A DNA stretch of 64,000 bases from Gehongia tenuis. Its GTDB lineage: Bacteria; Bacillota; Clostridia; Christensenellales; NSJ-53. The first letter of the stretch is position 1. Each line of letters opens with the position of its first letter. The notes beneath the pieces were generated by a model, which was not told the DNA's origin, did no database searches, and was given only the letters and a program-made list of their open reading frames with translations. Below, in pieces: positions 1 to 5,791 of the stretch. Made by a program: the position numbers and the translations under genes. The stretch spans positions 1 through 64,000 of the forward strand of contig NZ_JACRSR010000005.1 in the NCBI RefSeq assembly GCF_014384795.1, given 5' to 3'.

Positions 1-162
1 GAGCGCCCATGCCTTGCGCCGCTGGTCCGGTGTGATGCTCCTGCCGTCGCTTAGGTAGATATCACACTCAGCGCTGATCCGGTACCCTTCCGGCAGTTGG
101 AGCGGGGCGGACACATGGATCAAACCATCCTCCAGTTTGTTTATCCGCCCCGTCACAATCAT
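1..162 (-). CDS. Phage-type protein of unknown function, N-terminal 54 residues only
   Basis: The reading frame opens with ATG at 162 behind an AGGAGGTG ribosome site and stays open to the window edge, so the C-terminus is missing. Visible residues include an acidic, beta-like start and the stretch SITPDQRRKAWAL near the edge, a type of sequence I associate with N-termini of phage replication or recombination accessory proteins, but I cannot name the family. It begins 15 bases after the Rad52-like gene ends, on the same strand, so it is the next gene of the leftward early operon of the element. Confidence 0.6.
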   Translation of the reverse strand, partial: MIVTGRINKLEDGLIHVSAPLQLPEGYRISAECDIYLSDGRSITPDQRRKAWAL

Positions 163-177
163 GCCGTTCACCTCCTG

Positions 178-825
178 TTAAGCGCTTTCGCTCTTACTCG
201 CTTCCAGTCGTTTTTTCATGCACTCTACACACAGCTGGGCGGCGTAATGTTCACGCCCATACTGGATCAGTTCTTCCACGGTTGATTTCGAGGTGGGCCG
301 GATATGGCTGCCGCATTCCTCGCACTTCGGCGGCTCCTGCCGCTGCCTTGGCTGGGATTTGTACCCTTCCGGCAGCGCCCATGCGGGGAGAGCGGGAGGC
401 GGCCCGGCTAGAGTATAGGACTTGTTGCCGACGGGCTTAATGGGCACCCACTTGGCGTCCAGTTTGTAGAGATAGCGCCCTATGCCCCATTGATAGGCAG
501 CGCGCTTCATGGCATCCGAAAGCCCGCCCTTTGTGCTCTCAAACTCCGTGTTGTCCGCTCCGTCCCATTTCGTGACCCACTCGCCCTTTTCCGCATCATA
601 TACGCTGATCCCGCACAGCTGGCTCTTGCCCTGCCATTGCTGATACTCATTGCGCCACCCGAAGGGCCCAAACACATCATCCAGCCGGTTTTGGATCGCC
701 CTGTTGGTCACATAGGCCAGGGCCATTCCCTTGCTCTTGTCGCCACTGGTTGCGCCCACCCGCCATTCCAGCTCATCCGGGGCAAAAGGGGCTTGCAGCC
801 GGGCCTTGATCGTTGCGGCGTCCAT
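178..825 (-). CDS. Rad52/Rad22-like single-strand annealing protein
   Basis: This 215-residue protein resembles the Rad52/22 double-strand break repair family carried by many Firmicute phages, where it anneals complementary single strands during phage recombination. Residues about 1-130 carry the family pattern: a region starting KARLQAPFAPDELEWRV, then YVTNRAIQNRLDDVFGPFGW, then GGLSDAMKRAAYQWGIGRYLY. The C-terminal third has two CxxC pairs (CEEC and CVEC), suggesting a zinc knuckle. The ATG at 825 overlaps the TGA of the upstream Gam-like gene (TGATG) and has GGAGGAG before it, so I prefer it to the TTG one codon earlier. The pairing with a nuclease-blocking Gam-like protein supports a recombination module. 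Confidence 0.8.
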   Translation of the reverse strand: MDAATIKARLQAPFAPDELEWRVGATSGDKSKGMALAYVTNRAIQNRLDDVFGPFGWRNEYQQWQGKSQLCGISVYDAEKGEWVTKWDGADNTEFESTKGGLSDAMKRAAYQWGIGRYLYKLDAKWVPIKPVGNKSYTLAGPPPALPAWALPEGYKSQPRQRQEPPKCEECGSHIRPTSKSTVEELIQYGREHYAAQLCVECMKKRLEASKSESA

Positions 826-1364
826 CAAAACCAGCTCCTCCTCTCCACCTCGAACTTCGGGGGCTGCTCCTCAGCTTTGACGCCCTCAACCACCTGTCCG
901 TCATCGTCCACCACCTGTCCGTCATGGATGGTGGTTGTCAACTTAAGGCTGGCCCAGTCCGGGGTCTCGGTGACCTTGGTCTTGATGTACTCTTCCTTGC
1001 CCTGCTCCTTGAGCCATGCCAGGAGCCGCTCATCATCCCGGACATACTTCGAGGCCGGGTATTTGAGCCGAAGGACGCCGGACGGCAGGTCATAGGTCTC
1101 CTGGGTCTTGCCCCTGCGCTTGGCCTTGGGGCCCAGGCCCTCAAAGTAGGCGCGGAGCGGCCCAAGGTAATAGGCCCGCTCCCGGCTGCACTTGTCGGTG
1201 TAGTCCTGGATCACGTCCTCATAGTACTTGATCCATTTGCGGCTGGTCTCCACAATGCGCTGTTCCCGGGCATTGATCTCATCGATCTTTTGCAGGGCCC
1301 TTTCCGCCTCAAAATCGTCCTTAATCTCATAGGCCTTGGGCTCCTCATATTTGTAAGCTTCCAT
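825..1364 (-). CDS. Gam-like host-nuclease inhibitor
   Basis: This 179-residue protein resembles the Mu Gam-like family, which binds DNA ends and protects them from host RecBCD/AddAB-type nucleases. It has an N-terminal helical, charged segment (EAERALQKIDEINAREQRI, roughly residues 17-35) compatible with coiled coil, followed by the family-like LPSGVLRLKYPASKYVRDDERLL region around residues 90-112. The ATG at 1364 sits behind AAGGAGGG. The frame extends further upstream without a better start. It overlaps the Rad52-like gene by a TGATG junction, indicating translational coupling. Assignment rests on pattern memory rather than alignment. Confidence 0.7.
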   Translation of the reverse strand: MEAYKYEEPKAYEIKDDFEAERALQKIDEINAREQRIVETSRKWIKYYEDVIQDYTDKCSRERAYYLGPLRAYFEGLGPKAKRRGKTQETYDLPSGVLRLKYPASKYVRDDERLLAWLKEQGKEEYIKTKVTETPDWASLKLTTTIHDGQVVDDDGQVVEGVKAEEQPPKFEVERRSWF

Positions 1365-1405
1365 GGTTCCCTCCTTACCGGGGGGCGGTGCGCCCTCCCC
1401 CATTG

Positions 1406-1570
1406 TCAGAAATTACGCCCAACAAGATATAATCCATCTTGACCTTTCGCCGGCGAGTGGGTATAATGTAATTGTGATTTTTGCTTGGGGCCTTCCTGAG
1501 GTCCTTCTTTTTTTGTCTCTTTTTCCGGGAATAGGTCATCCAACACGTGTAATGGATCATCGTATTTCAT
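1406..1570 (-). CDS. 54-residue phage hypothetical protein
   Basis: A short gene starts at ATG 1570 after a GGAGGG site and overlaps the TGA of the upstream gene as ATGA. That overlap and the ribosome site are what make it credible despite its size. The product is hydrophilic, begins MKYDDPLHVLDDLFPEKE, is rich in Lys, Glu and Gln in the middle, and ends LYLVGRNF. There is no membrane segment and no recognised motif. It lies between the repeat protein and the Gam-like gene in the leftward operon. Function is unknown. Confidence 0.6.
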   Translation of the reverse strand: MKYDDPLHVLDDLFPEKETKKEGPQEGPKQKSQLHYTHSPAKGQDGLYLVGRNF

Positions 1571-1968
1571 GCTTCTCCCTCCAATACAATCTTGGCCAGC
1601 TCAACCGCTGCAAGGTACTCCCGTTCATACCGTGTGCCCTTATGTACCTCTTTGACCCGCTCCGTGAACTCATCCAGCGTCCCAAAGAAACATCCTGCAC
1701 GCACAAAATACCCTTCTTCCGCCGCAAAAAAGTAGGTCTTTCTCCGCTCCGACCCGATCCGGTCACAAGCAAAATACCGGCTGTTTGTCAGCCCTTCATG
1801 ACTGCATCGCTCGCCAAAGCTGCATCGCTCGCCAAAGCTGCACCACTCGCCAAAGCTGCATCGCTCGCCAAATACTTTAATCCGGCTGTAGTCCCCTGTC
1901 GGGCACCGTTTAACCCCATATTCATCCCTTGGCAGCGCTTCGAATTCTTCTTGCGTGTAGATATGCAT
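1567..1968 (-). CDS. Hypothetical protein with FGE(R/W)CS hexapeptide repeats
   Basis: This is a 133-residue protein with a good AAGGAGGACAAACA leader before ATG 1968. Residues about 33-56 hold four copies of the hexapeptide FGERCS, one with Trp in place of Arg, encoded by 18-bp tandem repeats. The remainder contains an N-terminal YTQEEFEALPRDEYG segment and a C-terminal helix (TLDEFTERVKEVHKGTRYEREYLAAVELAKIVLEGEA). The repeats are reminiscent of pentapeptide-repeat or other beta-solenoid rungs, but the period is six, so I do not assign that family. Similar small proteins occur in Clostridial phage genomes. Function is unknown. Confidence 0.7.
   Translation of the reverse strand: MHIYTQEEFEALPRDEYGVKRCPTGDYSRIKVFGERCSFGEWCSFGERCSFGERCSHEGLTNSRYFACDRIGSERRKTYFFAAEEGYFVRAGCFFGTLDEFTERVKEVHKGTRYEREYLAAVELAKIVLEGEA
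1804..1874. repeat. 18-bp tandem repeat within the hexapeptide-repeat gene
   Basis: Units starting at 1804, 1822, 1840 and 1858 share the form GCATCGCTCGCCAAAGCT. The third differs at two positions and the fourth is cut short. Each unit encodes one FGE(R/W)CS hexapeptide on the minus strand. The first two units are identical, which suggests recent slippage or recombination. Confidence 0.9.
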
Positions 1969-1980
1969 TGTTTGTCCTCC

Positions 1981-2250
1981 TTACGCGATTTCCTCATATT
2001 CAAAGCTTGCCGCTTCCTTTCGACCCTCCTGATACTTTGCATAGCAGGCCGAACAGTACAGCTCCCCATCGTTACACGGCCGATACACTGCCCCTTGGAT
2101 GTATTCCCCGCACTGATCGCAGCAGCCGTCCCATTCCTCTTCCGTCCGTTCCTCTTCCAGATACGCATCATAGCAGAGCCCGCATAGCGGCATACCATTC
2201 CGACCATGGTACATAATGCTGTACTCCTCACCGCATTTGTCGCATCTCAT
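1981..2250 (-). CDS. Small zinc-ribbon-like protein of the phage early operon
   Basis: An 89-residue protein starts at ATG 2250 with AAGGAGTTGATTAA before it. It contains four cysteine pairs in order: CDKC (residues 3-6), CGLC, CDQC and CSAC, spaced like two zinc-binding ribbons, with an acidic linker (YLEEERTEEEWDG) between the pairs. Such a protein probably binds two zinc ions and could contact nucleic acid or a protein partner. I do not recognise a named family. It lies 13 bases upstream of the repeat protein gene in the same leftward operon. Confidence 0.7.
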   Translation of the reverse strand: MRCDKCGEEYSIMYHGRNGMPLCGLCYDAYLEEERTEEEWDGCCDQCGEYIQGAVYRPCNDGELYCSACYAKYQEGRKEAASFEYEEIA

Positions 2251-2262
2251 TTAATCAACTCC

Positions 2263-2559
2263 TTACAAGATCCGCATGTATCCGCTTCTGCTGCGCCCGG
2301 TTCGCCCGCCGGTGTGCAAATAGCGGTGGATGGATTCCACAGTAATGGAGTTGTCCACCCTGTCCAGCTTACCTTCCGCCGCCATCTTACGGATGGTTCC
2401 GGGCGATCTTCCCAGCATCTCAGCGGCCCGTTTAATGGGCACCGCCCGCAGATCCATGTTGGCGAACATGGCCTGTTCCATGGACTTCCAATAGGCCTCA
2501 ATTGCTTTGATCGCTTTTTCCCGGTCTTGATTCACGATCGCCATGTACTCAACATTCAT
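2263..2559 (-). CDS. MerR/excisionase-like helix-turn-helix protein
   Basis: A 98-residue protein. Residues roughly 32-70 form a winged-helix-type DNA-binding motif (IKRAAEMLGRSPGTIRKMAAEGKL followed by a strand and IHRYLH) resembling the excisionase/MerR HTH_17 class. Such proteins in phages act as excisionases or as small transcriptional regulators. Two ATGs lie close together: AAAGGAGG is one base from the first and at normal distance from the second, so I start at MNVEY (2559). It follows the RHH gene by 13 bases and precedes the zinc-ribbon gene. The distance from the integrase argues for a regulator as much as an excisionase. Confidence 0.7.
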   Translation of the reverse strand: MNVEYMAIVNQDREKAIKAIEAYWKSMEQAMFANMDLRAVPIKRAAEMLGRSPGTIRKMAAEGKLDRVDNSITVESIHRYLHTGGRTGRSRSGYMRIL

Positions 2560-2572
2560 CTTCATTCCTCCT

Positions 2573-2731
2573 TTACGCTTTACTCGTCGTTGTTGGTTTT
2601 TCTGGCCGCTCCATCGCGTGATTGATGAGCTCCTGGACGATATCATTCATGCTGATCCCTCTACGCTGAGATTCTTTTGCCAACCAGTTGAGCGATCTTT
2701 CTGTTAACCTATAGCCAGTTTGCCGTTTCAA
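2573..2731 (-). CDS. Arc-like ribbon-helix-helix protein (first gene of leftward operon)
   Basis: A 52-residue protein with the pattern of Arc/CopG-type ribbon-helix-helix repressors: a short beta strand (QTGYRLT), a first helix (ERSLNWLAKESQRRG) and a second helix (SMNDIVQELINHAME), then a Pro/Thr/Lys tail. The best start is TTG 2731, seven bases after AAAGGAG. An ATG at 2764 lies in frame but falls inside the promoter's -10 region. It is the first gene behind the leftward promoter at 2766-2794, which two near-identical 17-bp repeats flank, so autoregulation is likely. It shares the QTGxR strand with two other tiny genes nearby. Confidence 0.75.
   Translation of the reverse strand: MKRQTGYRLTERSLNWLAKESQRRGISMNDIVQELINHAMERPEKPTTTSKA
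2577..2612. repeat. 36-bp direct repeat, copy A
   Basis: This copy matches 3175-3210 at 34 of 36 positions. Here it encodes the last residues of the RHH protein (ERPEKPTTT tail) and its stop region. Confidence 0.85.
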
Positions 2732-2764
2732 ATTTTCTCTCCTTTCTTTTAATTTTACTAACAT

Positions 2765-2818
2765 TATGCTAACACTTTGTTGCTAGATTGTCAAGCCCTA
2801 TTATGCTAACATTTTGTT
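2765..2818. promoter_or_regulatory. Two 17-bp direct repeats, putative RHH operators
   Basis: TATGCTAACAYTTTGTT occurs at 2765-2781 and 2802-2818, differing at one base, with starts 37 bp apart. They lie between divergent RHH genes, and the first overlaps the -10 of the leftward promoter. Direct repeats at about three to four helical turns suit paired RHH dimers. Confidence 0.65.
2766..2794 (-). promoter_or_regulatory. Leftward early promoter of the element
   Basis: On the minus strand TTGACA (2794-2789), a 17-base spacer and TAGCAT (2771-2766) form a near-consensus sigma-A promoter for the RHH-to-recombination operon. The -10 is inside the first 17-bp repeat. Confidence 0.7.
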
Positions 2819-2840
2819 ATCGATCAAAGGAGGATGAATC

Positions 2841-3020
2841 ATGGCAACAAATAAGATTCAAACCGGTTTGCGTTTACAGCCCCTCGCTCTAGGTAAAATT
2901 ACCGCAATTGCGAAGCAGGAACACAGGTCCTTAAATGCTCAGATTGAGTACGCCGTTCAAAAGTGTATCGACGAATATGAAGCTACACATGGTGAGATTG
3001 TCCTTCCAGAAGAACAGTAA
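2841..3020 (+). CDS. Small ribbon-helix-helix protein, rightward
   Basis: A 59-residue gene with AAAGGAGG at 2826-2833 and ATG at 2841. The protein has an RHH pattern: strand IQTGLRLQ, helix ALGKITAIAKQEHR, then SLNAQIEYAVQKCIDEYEA as the second helix. It is transcribed divergently from the RHH gene at 2731 and shares its operator-like repeats. Its last 38 bases overlap the end of the next RHH gene on the opposite strand, an unusual tail-to-tail overlap. It is probably a DNA-binding regulator, and its target is not shown by the sequence. Confidence 0.7.
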   Translation: MATNKIQTGLRLQPLALGKITAIAKQEHRSLNAQIEYAVQKCIDEYEATHGEIVLPEEQ

Positions 3021-3159
3021 CGTTTGCTTCTTCAATCCGAAGACCACATAGCACGAGACGAGTAATCACATCGTTCAGAGATTCGTCGTATCTTGAGGCT
3101 ATCTCTAGTAGCCTGGCGTGGAGCTTTTCGGATGCTCGCCAGCCCGTTTGTATCTTCAT
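2983..3159 (-). CDS. Small Arc-like ribbon-helix-helix protein, leftward
   Basis: A 58-residue gene starting at ATG 3159, with AAAGGGGAT ahead of it. The sequence follows the Arc pattern closely: strand MKIQTGWRAS, helix EKLHARLLEIASRYDE, helix SLNDVITRLVLCGLRIEE, then a short tail. The pattern of KLHARLLEIA and SLNDVI is typical of Clostridial Arc-family proteins. Its end overlaps the convergent RHH gene by 38 bases. It lies about 50 bases downstream of the small gene at 3210-3389, likely in the same transcript. It is probably another dimeric operator-binding protein. Confidence 0.7.
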   Translation of the reverse strand: MKIQTGWRASEKLHARLLEIASRYDESLNDVITRLVLCGLRIEEANVTVLLEGQSHHV

Positions 3160-3174
3160 GTCGCCATCCCCTTT

Positions 3175-3210
3175 GCTTTAGTCGTCGTTGTTGGTTTCTC
3201 TGGCCGCTCC
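3175..3210. repeat. 36-bp direct repeat, copy B (RHH gene remnant)
   Basis: Matches 2577-2612 at 34 of 36 bases. Read on the minus strand it would still encode an ERPEKPTTTT tail, but no RHH body precedes it. The gene at 3210-3389 ends exactly at its edge. It is best read as the leftover tail and leader of a duplicated RHH gene. Confidence 0.7.
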
Positions 3211-3389
3211 TAACCACGCTTGTAGTCATTGCAAAATCGGACGGCCTCTTGTTCCGAATCAAATATATCCACCCATACATCACAAGATCGTGTTTCTGTA
3301 CAGCCGCTTTCCTCGCCATCTCGTGCCGGCCTTACCCGGGCCACCATTCTTCCATTGTCAAATACCTTGGCTTCCACCGCGTATTTCAT
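3210..3389 (-). CDS. 59-residue phage hypothetical protein
   Basis: The start MKYAVEAKVFDNG at 3389 is seven bases after AAAGGTGG. The longer frame to 3515 has no comparable ribosome site. The protein alternates hydrophobic and polar residues early (KYAVEAKVFDNGRMVARV), has two cysteines around the middle, and then WVDIFDSEQEAVRFCNDYKRG, an alpha-beta look common to small phage proteins of unknown role. The stop coincides with the edge of the 36-bp repeat. No function can be assigned. Confidence 0.6.
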   Translation of the reverse strand: MKYAVEAKVFDNGRMVARVRPARDGEESGCTETRSCDVWVDIFDSEQEAVRFCNDYKRG

Positions 3390-3495
3390 CTTGGCACCAC
3401 CTTTCCTTACAATCGTAGTTGGGGTATTCAACAGCCCCATGGATGTACATGCTTCAATCTCCTCCCCTCCCTCTGGAAAAATGCTGGACCACCGT

Positions 3496-3503
3496 GGTAT
3501 AAT
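3496..3503 (+). promoter_or_regulatory. Extended -10 promoter element
   Basis: TGGTATAAT (TATAAT at 3498-3503) is an extended -10, 36 bases before the ATG at 3540. I see no good -35, which is usual for extended -10 promoters. Confidence 0.5.
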
Positions 3504-3539
3504 TTTCGTAACCAATTAAATAACAGGGAGGTCTTAGAA

Positions 3540-3830
3540 ATGCGCGACGAGTATCGCAAGATGATTACCGAAACTTTATCTTTTGTGCCGTCCTCTCGGG
3601 AGGAATGTACTACGCCGGGCTGCAATCATGATCATTGCAGTTACGACCCGCAGACCCAGACTTATTACCGTAACGTTCCCAAGGGTCTTGAAGATGATGA
3701 TCTCAAGATATTTCTTCTGGCCAACATTCACAAAGAGCTCGCCAGCGTAAAAAAGATGGTTACGTTCTTCACGGTGTTGGCGGCTATTGCCGTAGCATCG
3801 ACAGTATTAAGCCTGATCCTTATGCTATAG
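3540..3830 (+). CDS. Small single-span membrane protein
   Basis: A 96-residue protein starting at ATG 3540 behind AGGGAGG. The N-terminal soluble part holds a CTTPGCNHDHC cluster (residues 23-33) that could bind a metal. A charged helical stretch (LEDDDLKIFLLANIHKELASVKKM) follows, then one C-terminal transmembrane helix (about residues 74-96). That gives a tail-anchored topology with the Cys/His cluster in the cytoplasm. It stands alone between the RHH cluster and the repressor switch, a common place for lysogeny-expressed accessory (moron) genes, for example exclusion proteins. The function is unknown and that reading is inference. Confidence 0.65.
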   Translation: MRDEYRKMITETLSFVPSSREECTTPGCNHDHCSYDPQTQTYYRNVPKGLEDDDLKIFLLANIHKELASVKKMVTFFTVLAAIAVASTVLSLILML

Positions 3831-3842
3831 AGTCCACTGCCT

Positions 3843-3868
3843 GCCGTCCTTCGGGGCGGCATTTTATT
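3843..3868 (+). terminator. Rho-independent terminator
   Basis: GCCGTCC-TTCG-GGGCGGC followed by ATTTTATT ends the membrane protein gene. It lies in the gap between two convergent genes. Confidence 0.75.
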
Positions 3869-4064
3869 AGAAATCTTTGTCTACAAAATAACCGGCGTCA
3901 ACCCCCAAGGCACTACAAATTCGAAAGTATTCTTCAGCGGTCATTTTTCTCTTACAGTTAAGCATTGCGCTAAGTGTATTCAATGGCATTTCTGTCCGTT
4001 TTGCAAGAGCCGAATATTTGATACCTTCATTGTCCAAATATGCTTTAATCGCCGCACCAACCAT
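3867..4064 (-). CDS. Cro-like XRE-family HTH regulator
   Basis: A 65-residue protein with an XRE/lambda-type helix-turn-helix: IKYSALAKRTEMPLNTLSAMLNCKRKMTAEEYFRICSALGV spans residues 15-55. GAAGGAGGTG precedes ATG 4064. It is divergent from the S24 repressor gene across a region with three operator-like repeats, the classic Cro/CI arrangement. It probably represses the repressor promoter or its own, and its product would favour lytic or excision gene expression. The leftward promoter at 4110-4138 drives it. Confidence 0.8.
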   Translation of the reverse strand: MVGAAIKAYLDNEGIKYSALAKRTEMPLNTLSAMLNCKRKMTAEEYFRICSALGVDAGYFVDKDF

Positions 4065-4082
4065 GATTTCACCTCCTTCAAA

Positions 4083-4163
4083 ATTCCATCAAACTCGGAA
4101 TCTGTAATCATAATAATACGGTAAAATCGGAATGTCAAGAGCAAATTCCAGATTTCTCGGAAT
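4083..4163. promoter_or_regulatory. Operator region with two perfect and one degenerate 19-bp sites
   Basis: ATTCC-N9-GGAAT inverted repeats lie at 4083-4101 and 4145-4163. A third candidate at 4115-4133 keeps the right half (CGGAAT) but has a mutated left half and overlaps the leftward promoter. Start-to-start distances are 32 and 30 bp, close to three helical turns. I infer these are the CI/Cro-type operators. Confidence 0.75.
4110..4138 (-). promoter_or_regulatory. Leftward promoter of the cro-like gene
   Basis: TTGACA (4138-4133), a 17-base spacer and TATTAT (4115-4110) on the minus strand. The middle operator candidate sits within it. Confidence 0.75.
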
Positions 4164-4217
4164 TTTCTATTGATTTTTAGAATGGAGTGTGGTACTGTGA
4201 TGCTGGAGGTGTTAATC

Positions 4218-5117
4218 TTGAATTCCATTATGGATGAAATCGCCAAAAATCTTATCTATTATAGAAAGCAAAACAATTATACGCAGAAAGATCTTGCCAA
4301 AAAATTGGGAGTGGCAAATACAACAGTTTCCGGTTGGGAAACAGGGGCAAGCTCCATTGATATTGATACTTTATATCAAGTATGCAAAGTTTTGGGGGTC
4401 CCGGTAGGAGAAATGTACGGAAAATACCAAACTACAGGAATGCAGTACAGCGATGACGAAAAAGGGCTAATCCGAGATTACCGGAACCTCGATGAGCGTG
4501 GTAAGGGGTCTGTCCGCTCTACAGTCGTTTATGAACTCGAAGCGACAAAGGAGCGCAATCGAATTGTGCCTCCTTCTTATTCCTTCGCCAAGGCCTCCAG
4601 CCGCCGGAACGTGCCCATATTGGGGTATACCGCTGCCGGCGCACCGATCGAGGCCATTGAACAGGAGATTAATATGCCCGAAGGCGAAGACATCCCGGAT
4701 CGTGCCACGCTGGGGCTGGTGGTCCGAGGCGATAGCATGGAGCCGGTTATCAAGGACGGGTCCATCGTCTGGGTGGATGGTACGGCCATCCCTCATTCGG
4801 GGGACATCGGTGTGTTTTTGATCGACGGCGAGGCCACCTGCAAAAAGCTGGTCAAGGTCAATGGCCGCTATGTTTTGCGGTCCCTCAACTCCGCGTATGA
4901 TGATATAGAGCCCGCGGACTGGCAGGACGTTCGGCCGGTGGGCAAGGTCGTGGTGCCCCGCAAGGATTACGTATTCCGCGCCGCCCGCGATGGTAGCTTA
5001 GGCCCCATAACGGACCCCGAAGGGATTTACAATAACCGGGTAGAGGGCGAAATCATCAACAAACGTGTGGCCCAGCTCAAAAAGGAGGGTAAGCGGCAAC
5101 CCCATGATGAGTTTTAA
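4218..5117 (+). CDS. CI-like repressor with XRE domain and S24 (LexA-type) peptidase
   Basis: A 299-residue lysogeny repressor. An N-terminal XRE helix-turn-helix (KNLIYYRKQNNYTQKDLA through TTVSGWETGASS, about residues 9-45) binds the operators. A linker follows, and the C-terminal half is a LexA/S24 serine peptidase fold with the nucleophile in GDSM (Ser173) and the general base in ATCKKL (Lys209). RecA-stimulated self-cleavage after DNA damage would release repression. A TTG at 4218 is eight bases after GGAGGTG and is my chosen start. ATG 4230 is the alternative. It overlaps the ImmA/IrrE gene by 14 bases, so repressor and anti-repressor protease are cotranslated. Confidence 0.9.
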   Translation: MNSIMDEIAKNLIYYRKQNNYTQKDLAKKLGVANTTVSGWETGASSIDIDTLYQVCKVLGVPVGEMYGKYQTTGMQYSDDEKGLIRDYRNLDERGKGSVRSTVVYELEATKERNRIVPPSYSFAKASSRRNVPILGYTAAGAPIEAIEQEINMPEGEDIPDRATLGLVVRGDSMEPVIKDGSIVWVDGTAIPHSGDIGVFLIDGEATCKKLVKVNGRYVLRSLNSAYDDIEPADWQDVRPVGKVVVPRKDYVFRAARDGSLGPITDPEGIYNNRVEGEIINKRVAQLKKEGKRQPHDEF

Positions 5118-5709
5118 ATTGGTCTCTACTTGGCGAAAGGCCGAAATCAAGGATGTGGTCCTCGATCTCTTGGAGCGGGCCCGGATCCACCGGCTGCCGG
5201 TGCCCCTATACAGGATCGTAGAACTACGCCCCAAATGGACGATCCTGACCGTTGACGAGGCACGCGAGGTTGGTATCATTATCCCGGCGTTGCAGCGCGG
5301 CGGTGGGTACACGGTGGAGCTCAACGGTCAGATTTATGTGATCTACGAGCCGCGGGCAGTCAAGGGGCGTATTCGGTGGACGTTGGCTCATGAGCTTGGG
5401 CATCTGTTCCTCCACCACTCTCGGATCGAAACAAACCTCGTCAAGGAGGAAGTCGAGGCCAATTACTTTGCGCGAGAGGTCCTGATGCCCATTGCCGTGT
5501 TGGATGAGCTGGGCGCACGGACGCCCGATCAGATCATGCGGGTATGTAATGTGTCCCGAGCAGCGGCAGCATCCCGCGCCTCGGACTTTGGCGGCTATCA
5601 CGACGCCTACAAGGCTCGACATGGATACACTCATCAAGATCAGCGATTCTTGCGGCAGTTTGCCGCCATGTTCCGCGAAGAATACTCTGTGGAGCTGTAC
5701 GCCGCATAA
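5104..5709 (+). CDS. ImmA/IrrE-family metallopeptidase
   Basis: A 201-residue protein with the zinc protease motif HELGH at residues 96-100 and a downstream acidic segment (EEVEANYFAREVLMP) typical of ImmA/IrrE (COG2856), where the Glu in EANYFA completes the zinc site. In ICEBs1 and many phages such proteins cleave the XRE repressor to trigger induction. The gene overlaps the end of the S24 repressor gene. Having both a self-cleaving S24 domain and a protease neighbour gives two possible induction routes. AAGGAGGG lies 13-14 bases before ATG 5104, slightly far, so ATG 5107 is also possible. Confidence 0.85.
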   Translation: MMSFKLVSTWRKAEIKDVVLDLLERARIHRLPVPLYRIVELRPKWTILTVDEAREVGIIIPALQRGGGYTVELNGQIYVIYEPRAVKGRIRWTLAHELGHLFLHHSRIETNLVKEEVEANYFAREVLMPIAVLDELGARTPDQIMRVCNVSRAAAASRASDFGGYHDAYKARHGYTHQDQRFLRQFAAMFREEYSVELYAA

Positions 5710-5738
5710 TAATATTTGTTAAAATATTTGTTTTCCTA

Positions 5739-5767
5739 TTGACAAACACTATTATATGTGTTATCAT
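5739..5767 (+). promoter_or_regulatory. hicAB promoter with internal operator-like inverted repeat
   Basis: TTGACA (5739-5744), a 17-base spacer and TATCAT (5762-5767). AACAC-N8-GTGTT (5745-5762) fills the spacer, a natural place for HicB to repress. Two copies of AATATTTGTT (5711-5720, 5723-5732) lie just upstream. Confidence 0.75.
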
Positions 5768-5791
5768 GTAATTGTCAGGAGGGAAAGCGAA

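Noticed and set aside
3358..3450. A 30-codon minus-strand frame with GGAGGA before its ATG, overlapping the start of the gene at 3389
   Set aside because: The sequence shows no protein features, and it overlaps a better gene. It could be a leader peptide, but the evidence is only the ribosome site.
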